Virus record (IMG/VR): IMGVR_UViG_3300036768_000079
Location: 1 to 37,401 of that record
Reading direction: 5' to 3' (one strand)
DNA from: a virus
DNA: 37,401 nt
In this document: piece after piece, positions 14,350 through 22,018 of the stretch
Numbering within the stretch: the first letter of the stretch is position 1
How the letters are laid out: each line of letters starts with the position of its first letter
Program-made: the position numbers and the translations under genes
The notes under the pieces: generated by a model
Seen by the model: the letters and a program-made list of their open reading frames with translations, nothing else
The model's database searches: none
What the model was told of the DNA's origin: nothing

Positions 14350-16894
14350 ATTTCCACTCCACTACTCCAAGTTTCACAATATCAATCCCAAGAAAATACC
14401 GAGTTGTCGATGTTTTATATCGCTGAAATCCGCGCGCTTCCATCCGCTGACTAAAACGTTTTTGAGACACTACGCCCTCGCCGGCTTTTTCTACGTATGA
14501 CTTATAAGAATTATATGCTTCACTAGCACCGACTTTTAATGATGGGCTTACGGTGCAGCATTCCTCTATCCAGCGGCCAAGTGTATCTTCATCACCTAAA
14601 TAATCCATTGTTGCCGCTTTAACCGATTCAGGCCGCTGTAAGCCGATTTTTTGCCATTCAAGACATCCCTCTATAGCCCATTGCAAAATACCAGGCCATT
14701 CCTCTTTAAGAAGCTCTGGAAGATTATAAATTCTCTCTGCTTCCGGTATTGATTCAGGAAATTCTACGAAATGCATGCGGCGGAATATTTCCTCGCCGGT
14801 AGACTTGAAAGCTGGTCGGAAATTTCCGTTAACCACTAGCTTAAATTCTGGCCTAAATGTAAATTGTTTTTCATAAAGCCGTCTTGCTGACACAGTATCC
14901 CTGCCGGTAATAAGTTTAAGCATGGATTCATTCCAGCGTGCACCTTCATCCGGTTCCGATGTTCGCACCATTCGTGCACCGGCCAGACTTGCCAATTCTT
15001 CTGTATGCCTTTCTATCCTGCTCTCCATTAGCATTTCTATCTTAGCAGTTGCACAATATCCACCAATGTCTGATTTCCCGAGCATATCTCCCAGGCAATC
15101 TATGAATTTTGATTTTCCAGAATTACCAGCACCGTGAACAAAAAGAAACGCCTCCTCTCTGCAATCACCCGTTAGGATATATCCTGCCCAGCGCTGATAA
15201 TACTTTCGCATTTCTGGATCGCCTCTGGTGCATCGGTCAATAACTTTATCCCAATGCGGCGTTGGCATAGGCTTTGGCGATACGGAAGTCTGTCGAGTAA
15301 TATAATGTTCCCTAACTGGAGTCATCATCTCTCCGGTGCGAAGGTCTATAGTCCCGTCTGGCGTGCCAAGAAGAAACGGATCAGAATCGAAATCTTCTGG
15401 AAGCATTGCTATTGTTGGCAATGTAGATGCACGTTTAAGCACTCTTGCCGACTTATCTACTCCACCAAGACTACGCCTATCCTTATATGATAATTGCCCA
15501 GCTTCACGCCACGCAGCCGCGCTATTCAGATAGTCAGATACGATATTGGTAACTGATCTTTTACGGTCAATAGCCCATCGTGATCCATCCCAGTGCATCC
15601 AGCACTCCCACCCATGGCAGTAAAGCCAATCCTTACCAGCGCTTGCTGCCCATACTTTTGCTAGGTGGTCATCGCTAAATTCGATCAATTCTGGCGATAT
15701 TGATTCAGTTATTCTTGTATGCCTTTTCGGTTTTTTATTATTAACCGCTGGAACATCTACTGTCTGTTGCGGAACGATATTTATAACCGCAGGTATATTC
15801 GGTTCAGGTTCTAGTGGCGGTAGTTCATAGATTGAAGAATCTTCATTGAAATTACGCACGTTATTAGCCTCTGAATTTCTGCTTGGTTGCTCTAATAACA
15901 TTGTTTTTTTTTGAGCATCATCACTTTGTTTTTCAATCTCTCTGCTTGTCAGTGATGTGATTCTTGGTTTCGCCCATTCCTGCAATTGCGCTGTTGTCCA
16001 TCCAGCCTCAAGTGCATCTGCCAAGTCCCATTTATCCGGTTGGTCAGACGTATCTATAATTCTCACCTTGCACCCGATGGCAAGTAAAAATCCTGCAACT
16101 CCAAGCATTGCATCATGTCCAACGCCTGATTTATCTGCATCCGGTATTAGCAGGACATCGCGGTTTGCAAGTGGCGACCAATCGACGGCTTTAATCCCAT
16201 TTGCCCCGCCAGGCCAGGCAATACAAACCATTGCTGGAAGTAATTTTCTCGCTGCATCAGCGGCTTTCTCTCCTTCGCATATAGCCACTTTCGCATCTGG
16301 TCTTGCTGATAGTAAATCAAGCCCATACAGTGGCCGCTTTCCTGCTGTCCATGTTTTAGGTTTCCATTCAGCTTTGGCATTCTCTGAGTATGAGCCGAAT
16401 GTATAGGGGCGATAGGATTTTCCACCATCAGGCTTTTCATATCGTGCAACATATCCCAAGCATCGGCCTTGCTCATCGTTGTATCTCCATATTGCAACAG
16501 GCTTGCCGTAATCCTTTGAGGTCATGTCAGGCATTTCCTCTGGTGCCACTTGGTGAATCCACTCGTTCATTGCTGGGTTGATAGGTTCTGCTGCTGTCAT
16601 TTTCTTTCCCCCGTGAAATCCATTGGCTTTTAGTCGATTGATTGCTGCTGATTCATCGCATCTTTCAAGCACCATGATGGCATCTATTACTGTACCGCCA
16701 GCACCGCAGCTTTTGCAGTGCCAGCGCATTATGCCGTCGCTCTTGCTTTCATATACCTGCATGGATGGATTCTTTTCAGTATGCGCGATGCATAACCCAT
16801 CCCACTCCGCGCCGCGTTTTTTTAGCGCGACACCATAGCTTTCTAGCAATACTACAAGATTAGTATTGCGCTTTAGTTCGTCTAGGTCGTTCAT
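14330..16894 (-). CDS. Primase-helicase (CHC2 zinc, Toprim, D5-type SF3 helicase)
   Basis: 854 residues, a full-length phage/plasmid replicative fusion. The zinc-binding primase motif uses Cys35, His38, Cys60 and Cys63. The Toprim domain shows CEGEKAAD (about 207) and IPDADKSG (about 249). A linker rich in Pro and Asn follows, then the D5/P4-type region (LLGTPDGTIDLRTGE) and an SF3 helicase with Walker A GAGNSGKS (about 585) and the downstream LVVNGNFRPAF sensor region. The C-terminus may hold a winged helix. It should lay primers and unwind DNA for the host polymerase. Second gene of a leftward operon behind the HTH gene. Confidence 0.9.
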   Translation of the reverse strand: MNDLDELKRNTNLVVLLESYGVALKKRGAEWDGLCIAHTEKNPSMQVYESKSDGIMRWHCKSCGAGGTVIDAIMVLERCDESAAINRLKANGFHGGKKMTAAEPINPAMNEWIHQVAPEEMPDMTSKDYGKPVAIWRYNDEQGRCLGYVARYEKPDGGKSYRPYTFGSYSENAKAEWKPKTWTAGKRPLYGLDLLSARPDAKVAICEGEKAADAARKLLPAMVCIAWPGGANGIKAVDWSPLANRDVLLIPDADKSGVGHDAMLGVAGFLLAIGCKVRIIDTSDQPDKWDLADALEAGWTTAQLQEWAKPRITSLTSREIEKQSDDAQKKTMLLEQPSRNSEANNVRNFNEDSSIYELPPLEPEPNIPAVINIVPQQTVDVPAVNNKKPKRHTRITESISPELIEFSDDHLAKVWAASAGKDWLYCHGWECWMHWDGSRWAIDRKRSVTNIVSDYLNSAAAWREAGQLSYKDRRSLGGVDKSARVLKRASTLPTIAMLPEDFDSDPFLLGTPDGTIDLRTGEMMTPVREHYITRQTSVSPKPMPTPHWDKVIDRCTRGDPEMRKYYQRWAGYILTGDCREEAFLFVHGAGNSGKSKFIDCLGDMLGKSDIGGYCATAKIEMLMESRIERHTEELASLAGARMVRTSEPDEGARWNESMLKLITGRDTVSARRLYEKQFTFRPEFKLVVNGNFRPAFKSTGEEIFRRMHFVEFPESIPEAERIYNLPELLKEEWPGILQWAIEGCLEWQKIGLQRPESVKAATMDYLGDEDTLGRWIEECCTVSPSLKVGASEAYNSYKSYVEKAGEGVVSQKRFSQRMEARGFQRYKTSTTRYFLGIDIVKLGVVEWKYGNDKF

Positions 16895-16903
16895 TTCGAT
16901 GAC

Positions 16904-17152
16904 CTATCTTTTCGCATTTGATAGCTTCTCTTTCGATAGCTTCTCTTTCGATAGCTTCGCCTTCGATGGCTTCGCTTTTAGTGGCTTCGCTACAAGTTTT
17001 CCATTAGTCACCGCTTCAATAATTCGCTGCGCCTTATATGGTATTGCACCCTTGTTTTCCCAATGTCTTATAGCTGGTTCCGTATAACCAATGGCCAGCG
17101 CGATAGCTAATCGGTTTCCATCATAATAATCAAGTAGTTGTTTAAGTGTCAT
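16904..17152 (-). CDS. Cro/YdaS-like HTH regulator with lysine-repeat tail
   Basis: 82 residues. Residues 1-50 match short Cro-like repressors (NRLAIALAIGYTEPAIRHWE, then NKGAIPYKAQRI). The C-terminal 27 residues are five-residue repeats rich in Lys (KAKLSKEKLSKEKLS), giving a strongly basic tail that could strengthen DNA binding. AAAGGAGAAAGTT precedes the ATG. First gene of the leftward primase operon, facing the rightward promoter at 17225, so control of that divergent region is likely. Confidence 0.7.
   Translation of the reverse strand: MTLKQLLDYYDGNRLAIALAIGYTEPAIRHWENKGAIPYKAQRIIEAVTNGKLVAKPLKAKPSKAKLSKEKLSKEKLSNAKR
16920..16994 (-). repeat. 15-bp tandem repeats encoding the lysine-rich tail
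   Basis: Units of the form GATAGCTTCTCTTTC begin at 16920, 16935, 16950, 16965 and 16980, the last two diverged. They keep the reading frame and extend the protein by five residues per copy, so copy number may vary between isolates. Confidence 0.75.
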
Positions 17153-17224
17153 AACTTTCTCCTTTTGTGAATATTGCGAATTGTGGCATACTGAAAATTA
17201 TTTTGCAAGAGGTTCAAAAAAATG

Positions 17225-17252
17225 TTGACAAAGGAAAAAAAATATGGATAAT
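17225..17252 (+). promoter_or_regulatory. Second rightward early promoter
   Basis: TTGACA (17225-17230), 16-bp purine-rich spacer, GATAAT (17247-17252) within TATGGATAAT. The spacer AAGGAAAAAAAATATGG resembles that of the promoter at 11363. It would transcribe the 60-residue gene, the 36-bp array and the recombination genes. A stray CGAGTC lies just downstream, at 17254. Confidence 0.7.
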
Positions 17253-17287
17253 TCGAGTCCCCAATAACCAAAGTGAGGATAAATTAT

Positions 17288-17470
17288 ATGAAAACGCGAA
17301 TGTATAAGGTAACAGAAAAAGCAACGGGCAATGTGAGACTTGTCGATGCATTCAATGCAGACAAGGCTATTGGATTCGTTGCAAGTGACAAATACGAGTG
17401 CAAGGTAGCCAAAGCTGCTGATATTGCCCAGCTTGTTGGCAGTGGTGTTAAGGTAGAGCAGGCAAGGTAA
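17288..17470 (+). CDS. Small conserved-type phage protein
   Basis: 60 residues from the ATG at 17288 (MKTRMYKVTEKATGNVRLVD), with GTGAGGATAAATTAT before it. A GTG 15 bases upstream is less likely because it overlaps that site. The pattern (ATGxVRLVDAxNxxxA ... VASDKYECKVA ... LVGSGVKVEQA) resembles small phage proteins of unknown role found in early operons. It is the first gene from the 17225 promoter and ends just before the repeat array. Confidence 0.65.
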   Translation: MKTRMYKVTEKATGNVRLVDAFNADKAIGFVASDKYECKVAKAADIAQLVGSGVKVEQAR

Positions 17471-17476
17471 ATGATT

Positions 17477-17872
17477 TTAGCCAAAAGAACAGAGAGAAAC
17501 ACATGCGTTTAGCGAGTCACTAGGGCTGAGAGAACCACTAATGCGGAACGAGTCATGGCGCAGGAGAGTACCATTCCGGTAGATCGAGTCATTGCAGAGG
17601 AGATAACCAGAACTGAGGAGCGAGCCGAAATGACAGAGAGTACCAGGGGCGTAAGCGAGTCAAGCGGGCATAGAGCACCATTTCGTGCGAGCGAGTCACA
17701 TGTAGGGATAGCACCAAGGGGAATGAACGAGTCATGGTGTGGGAGAGTACCAGTGTCAGGGAACGAGTCACTAAGAAATAGAGCACCAGTTGAGATGAAC
17801 GAGTCACGAGGATGGAGAGTACCAGATTAGGTTAGCGAGTCACGATGAATGAGAGAACCAAGTCCGGCGAGC
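17477..17872 (+). repeat. 36-bp two-block repeat array with variable segments (10 units plus 1 decayed)
   Basis: Units start at 17513, 17549, 17585, 17621, 17656, 17692, 17728, 17764, 17800 and 17836. Each is CGAGTCAY, 7 variable bases, GAGAGTACCA (variants with A or C for the T, or TAGAGCACCA), then 11 variable bases; unit 4 is one base shorter. A decayed unit (17477-17512) keeps GAGAGAAACA in register. No two variable segments are alike. The blocks are conserved at all codon positions and the 35-bp unit shifts frame, so conservation is at DNA or RNA level. It lies 5' of the IS110-like gene and downstream of the 17225 promoter, so it is probably transcribed. It lacks the long repeats of CRISPR. 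Confidence 0.85.
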
Positions 17873-17905
17873 GTTATATCAATTAACCAACGAAAGGAAC
17901 ATTAA

Positions 17906-18718
17906 ATGGAACTGAACACAATCGAAAGAATCGGTAGGGACATCATTAAATCTGCTGAGACACTATCTGATGATGAGGCAAGATACCTAGTCGACGCCTA
18001 CTATATTATGCAGGATGACCGGAAGCGGGCATATAACCAATGCCGCGCGGTTGAGCAAAAAGCAGATGAATCACATTCTGCCAGCGATAACAAAATTATC
18101 CAGTGGCTTGCTGCACAATCTGAGATTCTTGAGAATCAAATCAAGCGTGCGCTGGACAAATATACTGAATCTCACCCGATGGGGTCATGGATGCGAAAAA
18201 TTGTTGGCATTGGCCCTGTTATATCTGCTGGACTTCTTGCCCATATTGATATTGAGAAAGCGCCTACAGTTGGGCATATATGGCGGTATGCTGGCCTTGA
18301 TCCTACAGTTAAATGGGAAAAGGGACAAAGGCGCCCGTGGAATGCTACTCTGAAAACATTGTGCTGGAAGGCTGGTCAATCGTTTATGAAATTTTCAGGT
18401 AGGTATGATTGCTACTACGGACAGGTATATCGCAAGCGTAAAGAATTCGAGATCGAGCGCAATGACCGTGGCGATAACAAGGAAGTAGCATCGGAGATTA
18501 TCAAGAAAGTTGGCAAAACGACAGAAGCCTATAAGCATTTGATGGAAGGGAAACTTCCGCCAGGCCAAATAGATGCACGTGCCCGCAGGTACGCCGTAAA
18601 GCTGTTTTTATCTCACATGCATGGTGAATGGTATTTCCGCCACTTCGGAGTCGAAGCGCCGCTTCCCTATCCGATTGCACTTCTTGGGCACGCTCACTTC
18701 ATTGATAGACCTAGATAA
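17906..18718 (+). CDS. IS110-type transposase C-terminal-domain protein lacking the RuvC-like domain
   Basis: 270 residues, with AAAGGAACATTAA before the ATG. Residues 1-95 are helical and probably coiled coil. Residues about 98-170 match the Transposase_20 (IS116/IS110/IS902) domain: VGIGPVISAGLLAHID (helix-hairpin-helix) and IWRYAGLDP (AGL at 129-131). Full IS110 recombinases have an N-terminal DEDD RuvC-like domain, coiled coil, then this domain with a catalytic serine. Here the DEDD part is absent and no serine occurs between residues 129 and 158, where it is expected. The remainder is basic (YRKRKEFEIERNDRG). No IS ends are visible. A domesticated nucleic-acid-binding protein is likely, possibly serving the adjacent array. 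Confidence 0.75.
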   Translation: MELNTIERIGRDIIKSAETLSDDEARYLVDAYYIMQDDRKRAYNQCRAVEQKADESHSASDNKIIQWLAAQSEILENQIKRALDKYTESHPMGSWMRKIVGIGPVISAGLLAHIDIEKAPTVGHIWRYAGLDPTVKWEKGQRRPWNATLKTLCWKAGQSFMKFSGRYDCYYGQVYRKRKEFEIERNDRGDNKEVASEIIKKVGKTTEAYKHLMEGKLPPGQIDARARRYAVKLFLSHMHGEWYFRHFGVEAPLPYPIALLGHAHFIDRPR

Positions 18719-18752
18719 TTTATAAAAATGATTATTAAAGGAGACAATACGA

Positions 18753-19532
18753 ATGAACATATTACGTATTAAAGCCGACGAGTATCACGCAATTGAAGCT
18801 GTATCTAATTCTTTGATTAGTAAGATACTCAAATCACCAGCACATGCCCGTGCCTATCTTGATAAACAGCCAGTGGCGACTAAGGCAATGGAATTCGGGA
18901 CTGCATTTCATGTAGCTATTCTTGAGCCAAAGAAATTCGCAGAGCAATATGTAGTATTCAACGGAGATAGGAGGACTAAGGAAGGGAAGGCCACTTATGA
19001 GGAATTAACATGTTCAGGAAAACAAATTCTTTCAACAGAAGATATGGAAGATATACATGGTATGCAGTTATCTGTATTCTCGCACAATGCAGCTAAGAAA
19101 TTGATAGAAGAAGGACATGCCGAGTTATCGGTAACGTGGGATGATTACGACACTATGGTGAAGTGCAAGTGCCGTCCAGACTGGTGGAATGGTGACGTTT
19201 TGGTCGATATTAAAACCACTGATGACGCATCGCCGGAAGGCTTCATGCGCGCGATTGTGAAGTATGGCTATCACAGGCAAGCAGCATGGTATTTACGAGG
19301 AACGGAAGCAAAGAAATTTATATTTATTGCTGTAGAGAAACAAGATCCATACGCTGTTGGCGTGTATGAACTTGACGCGCTATCGCTATCACAAGGCAGT
19401 TACGAATGCGATAGAGCTTTGCAGATATGGGCAAATGCAAATGCTACTGGAGAGTTTCGAGCCTATTCAGATGAATGTGAGTTGCTTTCCTTACCCGACT
19501 GGAAATTTGATGAACAGGAGATTACTGTATGA
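18753..19532 (+). CDS. RecE-like PD-(D/E)XK exonuclease
   Basis: 259 residues with AAAGGAGACAATACG before the ATG. The N-terminal region (YHAIEAVSNSLISKILKSPA, then FGTAFHVAILEP) and the nuclease core (CRPDWWNGDVLVDIKTT, about 139-156, then YHRQAAWYLRG) match phage exonuclease VIII / DUF3799-type proteins. These degrade one strand from double-stranded ends to start recombination. Catalytic Asp and Lys (DIKT) are present. Its stop overlaps the start of the next gene (ATGA), the usual place for an annealing partner. Confidence 0.82.
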   Translation: MNILRIKADEYHAIEAVSNSLISKILKSPAHARAYLDKQPVATKAMEFGTAFHVAILEPKKFAEQYVVFNGDRRTKEGKATYEELTCSGKQILSTEDMEDIHGMQLSVFSHNAAKKLIEEGHAELSVTWDDYDTMVKCKCRPDWWNGDVLVDIKTTDDASPEGFMRAIVKYGYHRQAAWYLRGTEAKKFIFIAVEKQDPYAVGVYELDALSLSQGSYECDRALQIWANANATGEFRAYSDECELLSLPDWKFDEQEITV

Positions 19533-20281
19533 ACGAAAAAACTATTGAATCTTTGCGAGATACTATCACGCCTAAGTCAGATCAACTAAATGCTGATGAC
19601 CTTCTAGCAGGACCGATTATTGTCAAAATCATGGCAGTCAAGCGAGGGTCAAATGCAGATCAACCTATTGACATTATCATTGACGGTGGAAGACAGCCAT
19701 ATAAGCCATGCAAATCCATGAGGAGAGTAATGATTGCTGCATGGGGCGACGATGGGCGTGAATGGGTTGGTCGCAGTATGAAACTCTACTGTGATCCAAA
19801 TGTAAAGTTTGGTGGCGTAAAGGTCGGCGGAATCCGTATCAGCCACATGAGCGGTATTGACACCAGATTATCTGTAATGTTGACTACGACACGCAGCAAG
19901 CGCAGCGAATACATCGTTGAGCCATTGCAGACACCAACCCCTATGCCAGCAAAGGTTAAGCAAGCAGTATCCGCTATTCAGAAACCAAAAAATACTGCTG
20001 CAAATGATACGATTACTGGTGATCCAATGGAGGGCGATTTAACTGGTATTGGCGGAGACTATCCAATAACAGATAGTGTCAAGAAAAAAATTCTTGATGG
20101 ATTCGCTGCCATTGGTTTTGACCAAACTTCACTTGAAATTGAATACGGCAAACCTATGAGTGAATGGATGGAGTCTGATATTCCAGAACTACGTGAAGTC
20201 CTTAAGGCCAAGAAGATTGAGCAAGCGCAGCAAGCGCAGCAAGCGCAGGCTGAACAGTATGACAATCAAGGTGAAATTTAA
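19529..20281 (+). CDS. Putative recombination partner of the exonuclease
   Basis: 250 residues, starting MNEKTIESLRDTITPKSDQL and overlapping the exonuclease stop. The first 130 residues look like a conserved phage domain (GPIIVKIMAVKRGSNADQPI; MRRVMIAAWGDDGREWVGRS). The C-terminus ends in a Gln/Ala repeat (QAQQAQQAQAEQ), probably a flexible tail. I do not recognise RecT or Erf motifs, so an annealing role is inferred from the gene pair alone. Confidence 0.6.
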   Translation: MNEKTIESLRDTITPKSDQLNADDLLAGPIIVKIMAVKRGSNADQPIDIIIDGGRQPYKPCKSMRRVMIAAWGDDGREWVGRSMKLYCDPNVKFGGVKVGGIRISHMSGIDTRLSVMLTTTRSKRSEYIVEPLQTPTPMPAKVKQAVSAIQKPKNTAANDTITGDPMEGDLTGIGGDYPITDSVKKKILDGFAAIGFDQTSLEIEYGKPMSEWMESDIPELREVLKAKKIEQAQQAQQAQAEQYDNQGEI

Positions 20282-20296
20282 CTAAAGGAGAAAACC

Positions 20297-20611
20297 ATGT
20301 TTGATTTAAGAATAGAACCGTCGATCAACCCACCTTCGCTAACCGAAGCGGAGGAACGTTCTATAGAAAGACTCCAAGCCAAGAAAGAGGCTTGGATTGA
20401 AGAAGCGGTATCAGACCGCATGTGCGATCCAGACTGGGTTATTGATGCTATTGTTTCTCAAGTATCTGATAATCCTTATACTCAGAAATGCTTGGCAGAC
20501 CTGATTATGGGGCATGGGGATAAAAGTATCCTTATTGGAAATTTGAAACTCGACTGCATGGATTGGATCCGTGCACAAGCAAAGAAAGAAGCAGAAAGGG
20601 GGATGGTATGA
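20297..20611 (+). CDS. Small protein in recombination operon
   Basis: 104 residues (MFDLRIEPSINPPSLTEAEE at the start), acidic and helical, with AAAGGAGAAAACC before the ATG. No catalytic motif. It follows the recombination genes and overlaps the start of a tiny membrane peptide. Function unknown. Confidence 0.55.
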   Translation: MFDLRIEPSINPPSLTEAEERSIERLQAKKEAWIEEAVSDRMCDPDWVIDAIVSQVSDNPYTQKCLADLIMGHGDKSILIGNLKLDCMDWIRAQAKKEAERGMV

Positions 20612-20676
20612 CAGACAAAATTGTGTTTTTTGTTGTAGTAATCGGCTATGCTGTTTCTTTGATTTTTGGAGTATGA
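20608..20676 (+). CDS. Tiny membrane peptide
   Basis: 22 residues, MTDKIVFFVVVIGYAVSLIF plus two, a single hydrophobic helix. It overlaps the preceding stop (ATGA) and is preceded by AAGGGGGATGGT. Another of the tiny membrane ORFs in this genome; expression inferred from coupling. Confidence 0.42.
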   Translation: MTDKIVFFVVVIGYAVSLIFGV

Positions 20677-20679
20677 ACC

Positions 20680-20850
20680 ATGAAAACCTACGGAACTTAT
20701 ACACCAAAACAATTCTATGACCCTAAATGCAACTGCGCACGCTGCGAAGAAGCCAGACGTGCTGAGCAGTTGGAAGCTGTTAAACGTGCGATAGAGGGGT
20801 TTGCCAACAGCGAAGATAAGAATAAAGAATTTAAGTTTCTAAGGAGCTAA
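20680..20850 (+). CDS. Small cysteine-motif protein
   Basis: 56 residues. Cys17, Cys19 and Cys22 (DPKCNCARC) suggest a partial metal-binding knuckle, followed by a charged helix. The start is three bases after the previous stop and the gene's last codons contain AAGGAG for the next gene, showing tight coupling. Function unknown. Confidence 0.5.
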   Translation: MKTYGTYTPKQFYDPKCNCARCEEARRAEQLEAVKRAIEGFANSEDKNKEFKFLRS

Positions 20851-20851
20851 C

Positions 20852-21196
20852 ATGGAACACAAGAAATTTGCCCCACAAAAATTAACAATGGACAAGATAG
20901 AAAAAATCATACAGATCGACCCGAGAACTGCGGAAGATATTTCTATTCGTCTTGGTGTATCTACAACTACTGTTAGGAACTTGCTTGGGAAACTTCGGAA
21001 GGAACGACGTGCGTACATATTAAAGTACAGAATCAGCAAGTACAACATGGCTGCTATATGGGCGGCAGGCGACCACGAAGATGCAAAAGTCCCGCCGAAT
21101 TGCAAGTGGGCAAATAAAAAGAAAGTGTCTGAGATGGTAGAGGAATTTGACTATAGGAAGCCCGTGAAGTGCTACGGGATATGGGGGTTGCAATAA
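20852..21196 (+). CDS. Winged-helix-type DNA-binding protein
   Basis: 114 residues. Residues about 22-55 form a helix-turn-helix (PRTAEDISIRLGVSTTTVRN, followed by LLGKLRKERRAYI). AAGGAGCTAAC precedes the ATG. The C-terminus is basic and aromatic. A likely phage transcriptional regulator, possibly for middle or late genes; the target cannot be read from sequence. Confidence 0.65.
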   Translation: MEHKKFAPQKLTMDKIEKIIQIDPRTAEDISIRLGVSTTTVRNLLGKLRKERRAYILKYRISKYNMAAIWAAGDHEDAKVPPNCKWANKKKVSEMVEEFDYRKPVKCYGIWGLQ

Positions 21197-21201
21197 GCTA
21201 C

Positions 21202-21255
21202 ATGCTTATAGAAAAAACCTTTGATGAAAGATATCTACGAAGGTTATTGCGATGA
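21202..21255 (+). CDS. Possible 17-residue leader peptide
   Basis: MLIEKTFDERYLRRLLR, stop overlapping the next start (GATGAG). There is no strong ribosome-binding site. Its only support is the overlap with the next start. Confidence 0.25.
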   Translation: MLIEKTFDERYLRRLLR

Positions 21256-21731
21256 GCAGAAGCGGTTACAAAGAAGATAACGATGACCCGTTGGCGTATG
21301 GACGCTGGCGGCATGCTGTGAATCGCTCAATTAAAGGTAGGCAAGGACAGGCAATGCTTCGTGAACTGGTGGAAGCACTGGACGCCATGCCTGACAAACG
21401 CCTTTATTCTGGCAGCTTTGCCACAGATGAAGGCAAGTTTTGTGCTCTCGGCGTATTGGGTAAGAAACGCGGCATAAAGATGGACGACCTTGTTGACGAG
21501 TACAACTGCGACATCGAAAATGTTGCTCAGCGCTTCGGTATTGCACCAGCGATGGCGGCAGAAATTATGTACATAAACGATGAATATGCTGTAGATGAGT
21601 GGAAGTTGGTGGACGTGGATGGTAGCAACACCAAGAGCGTTAGAGTTTACAACGATAACCATCCACAAGAGCGTTGGCAGTATGTTCGTGAATGGGCAGT
21701 GGCTAACCTAAAAACTCCTATCGTGAAATAA
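21252..21731 (+). CDS. Conserved-type phage protein, unknown function
   Basis: 159 residues. The recognisable part is KFCALGVLGKKRGIKMDDL with VAQRFGIAPAMAAEIMYIND downstream, a pattern I associate with phage proteins of unknown role. The C-terminus (ERWQYVREWAV) is aromatic. No catalytic residues stand out. Plus-strand early operon. Confidence 0.6.
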   Translation: MSRSGYKEDNDDPLAYGRWRHAVNRSIKGRQGQAMLRELVEALDAMPDKRLYSGSFATDEGKFCALGVLGKKRGIKMDDLVDEYNCDIENVAQRFGIAPAMAAEIMYINDEYAVDEWKLVDVDGSNTKSVRVYNDNHPQERWQYVREWAVANLKTPIVK

Positions 21732-21755
21732 CAACCAAACAACCAGAAAGGAATA

Positions 21756-21977
21756 ATGATGACCGATATACTAGAAGCAACACACGTAGCACCTAAAACA
21801 ACAACGGAGGTTTTTGTGGTGATGAACCGCTACGGCGACGATTACTGGAGCGCCTGCACGACATGGAAGACGCTAGAAGACGCGCAGCGATCAGTGGGCT
21901 TGAATACATCCATCCAAGCGTGGAAGATCGTGAAGGTTTCCGGCCTGCCGGTGAATATACATGCTGGCGAAGCATAG
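21756..21977 (+). CDS. Small early protein, unknown function
   Basis: 73 residues (starts at 21756 or the adjacent ATG 21759) with AAAGGAATA upstream. The pattern FVVMNRYGDDYWSACTTW suggests a small alpha/beta protein. No recognised family; co-directional with the early operon. Confidence 0.5.
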   Translation: MMTDILEATHVAPKTTTEVFVVMNRYGDDYWSACTTWKTLEDAQRSVGLNTSIQAWKIVKVSGLPVNIHAGEA

Positions 21978-22018
21978 ACACTAAACGTAAATTAAACACT
22001 ACTATAAAGGAAATGTAA

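Noticed and set aside
17589-17807. 72-residue minus-strand ORF (TRS/LVL repeats) over the array
   Set aside because: Same periodicity artefact on the other strand; no start signal and against the direction of the operon.
17555-17830. 91-residue plus-strand ORF with 12-residue repeats over the array
   Set aside because: It exists because 36 is a multiple of three. Blocks are conserved at all codon positions, the 35-bp unit shifts the frame relative to the motif, and there is no ribosome-binding site.
17477-17872. CRISPR array
   Set aside because: Conserved blocks are only 8 and 10 bases, spacers are 7 and 11 bases, no cas genes or leader are present. The unit design differs from CRISPR.
17906-18718. 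Active insertion sequence
   Set aside because: No terminal repeats or target duplications, no RuvC-like domain, no expected catalytic serine, and the gene is neatly spaced in an operon.
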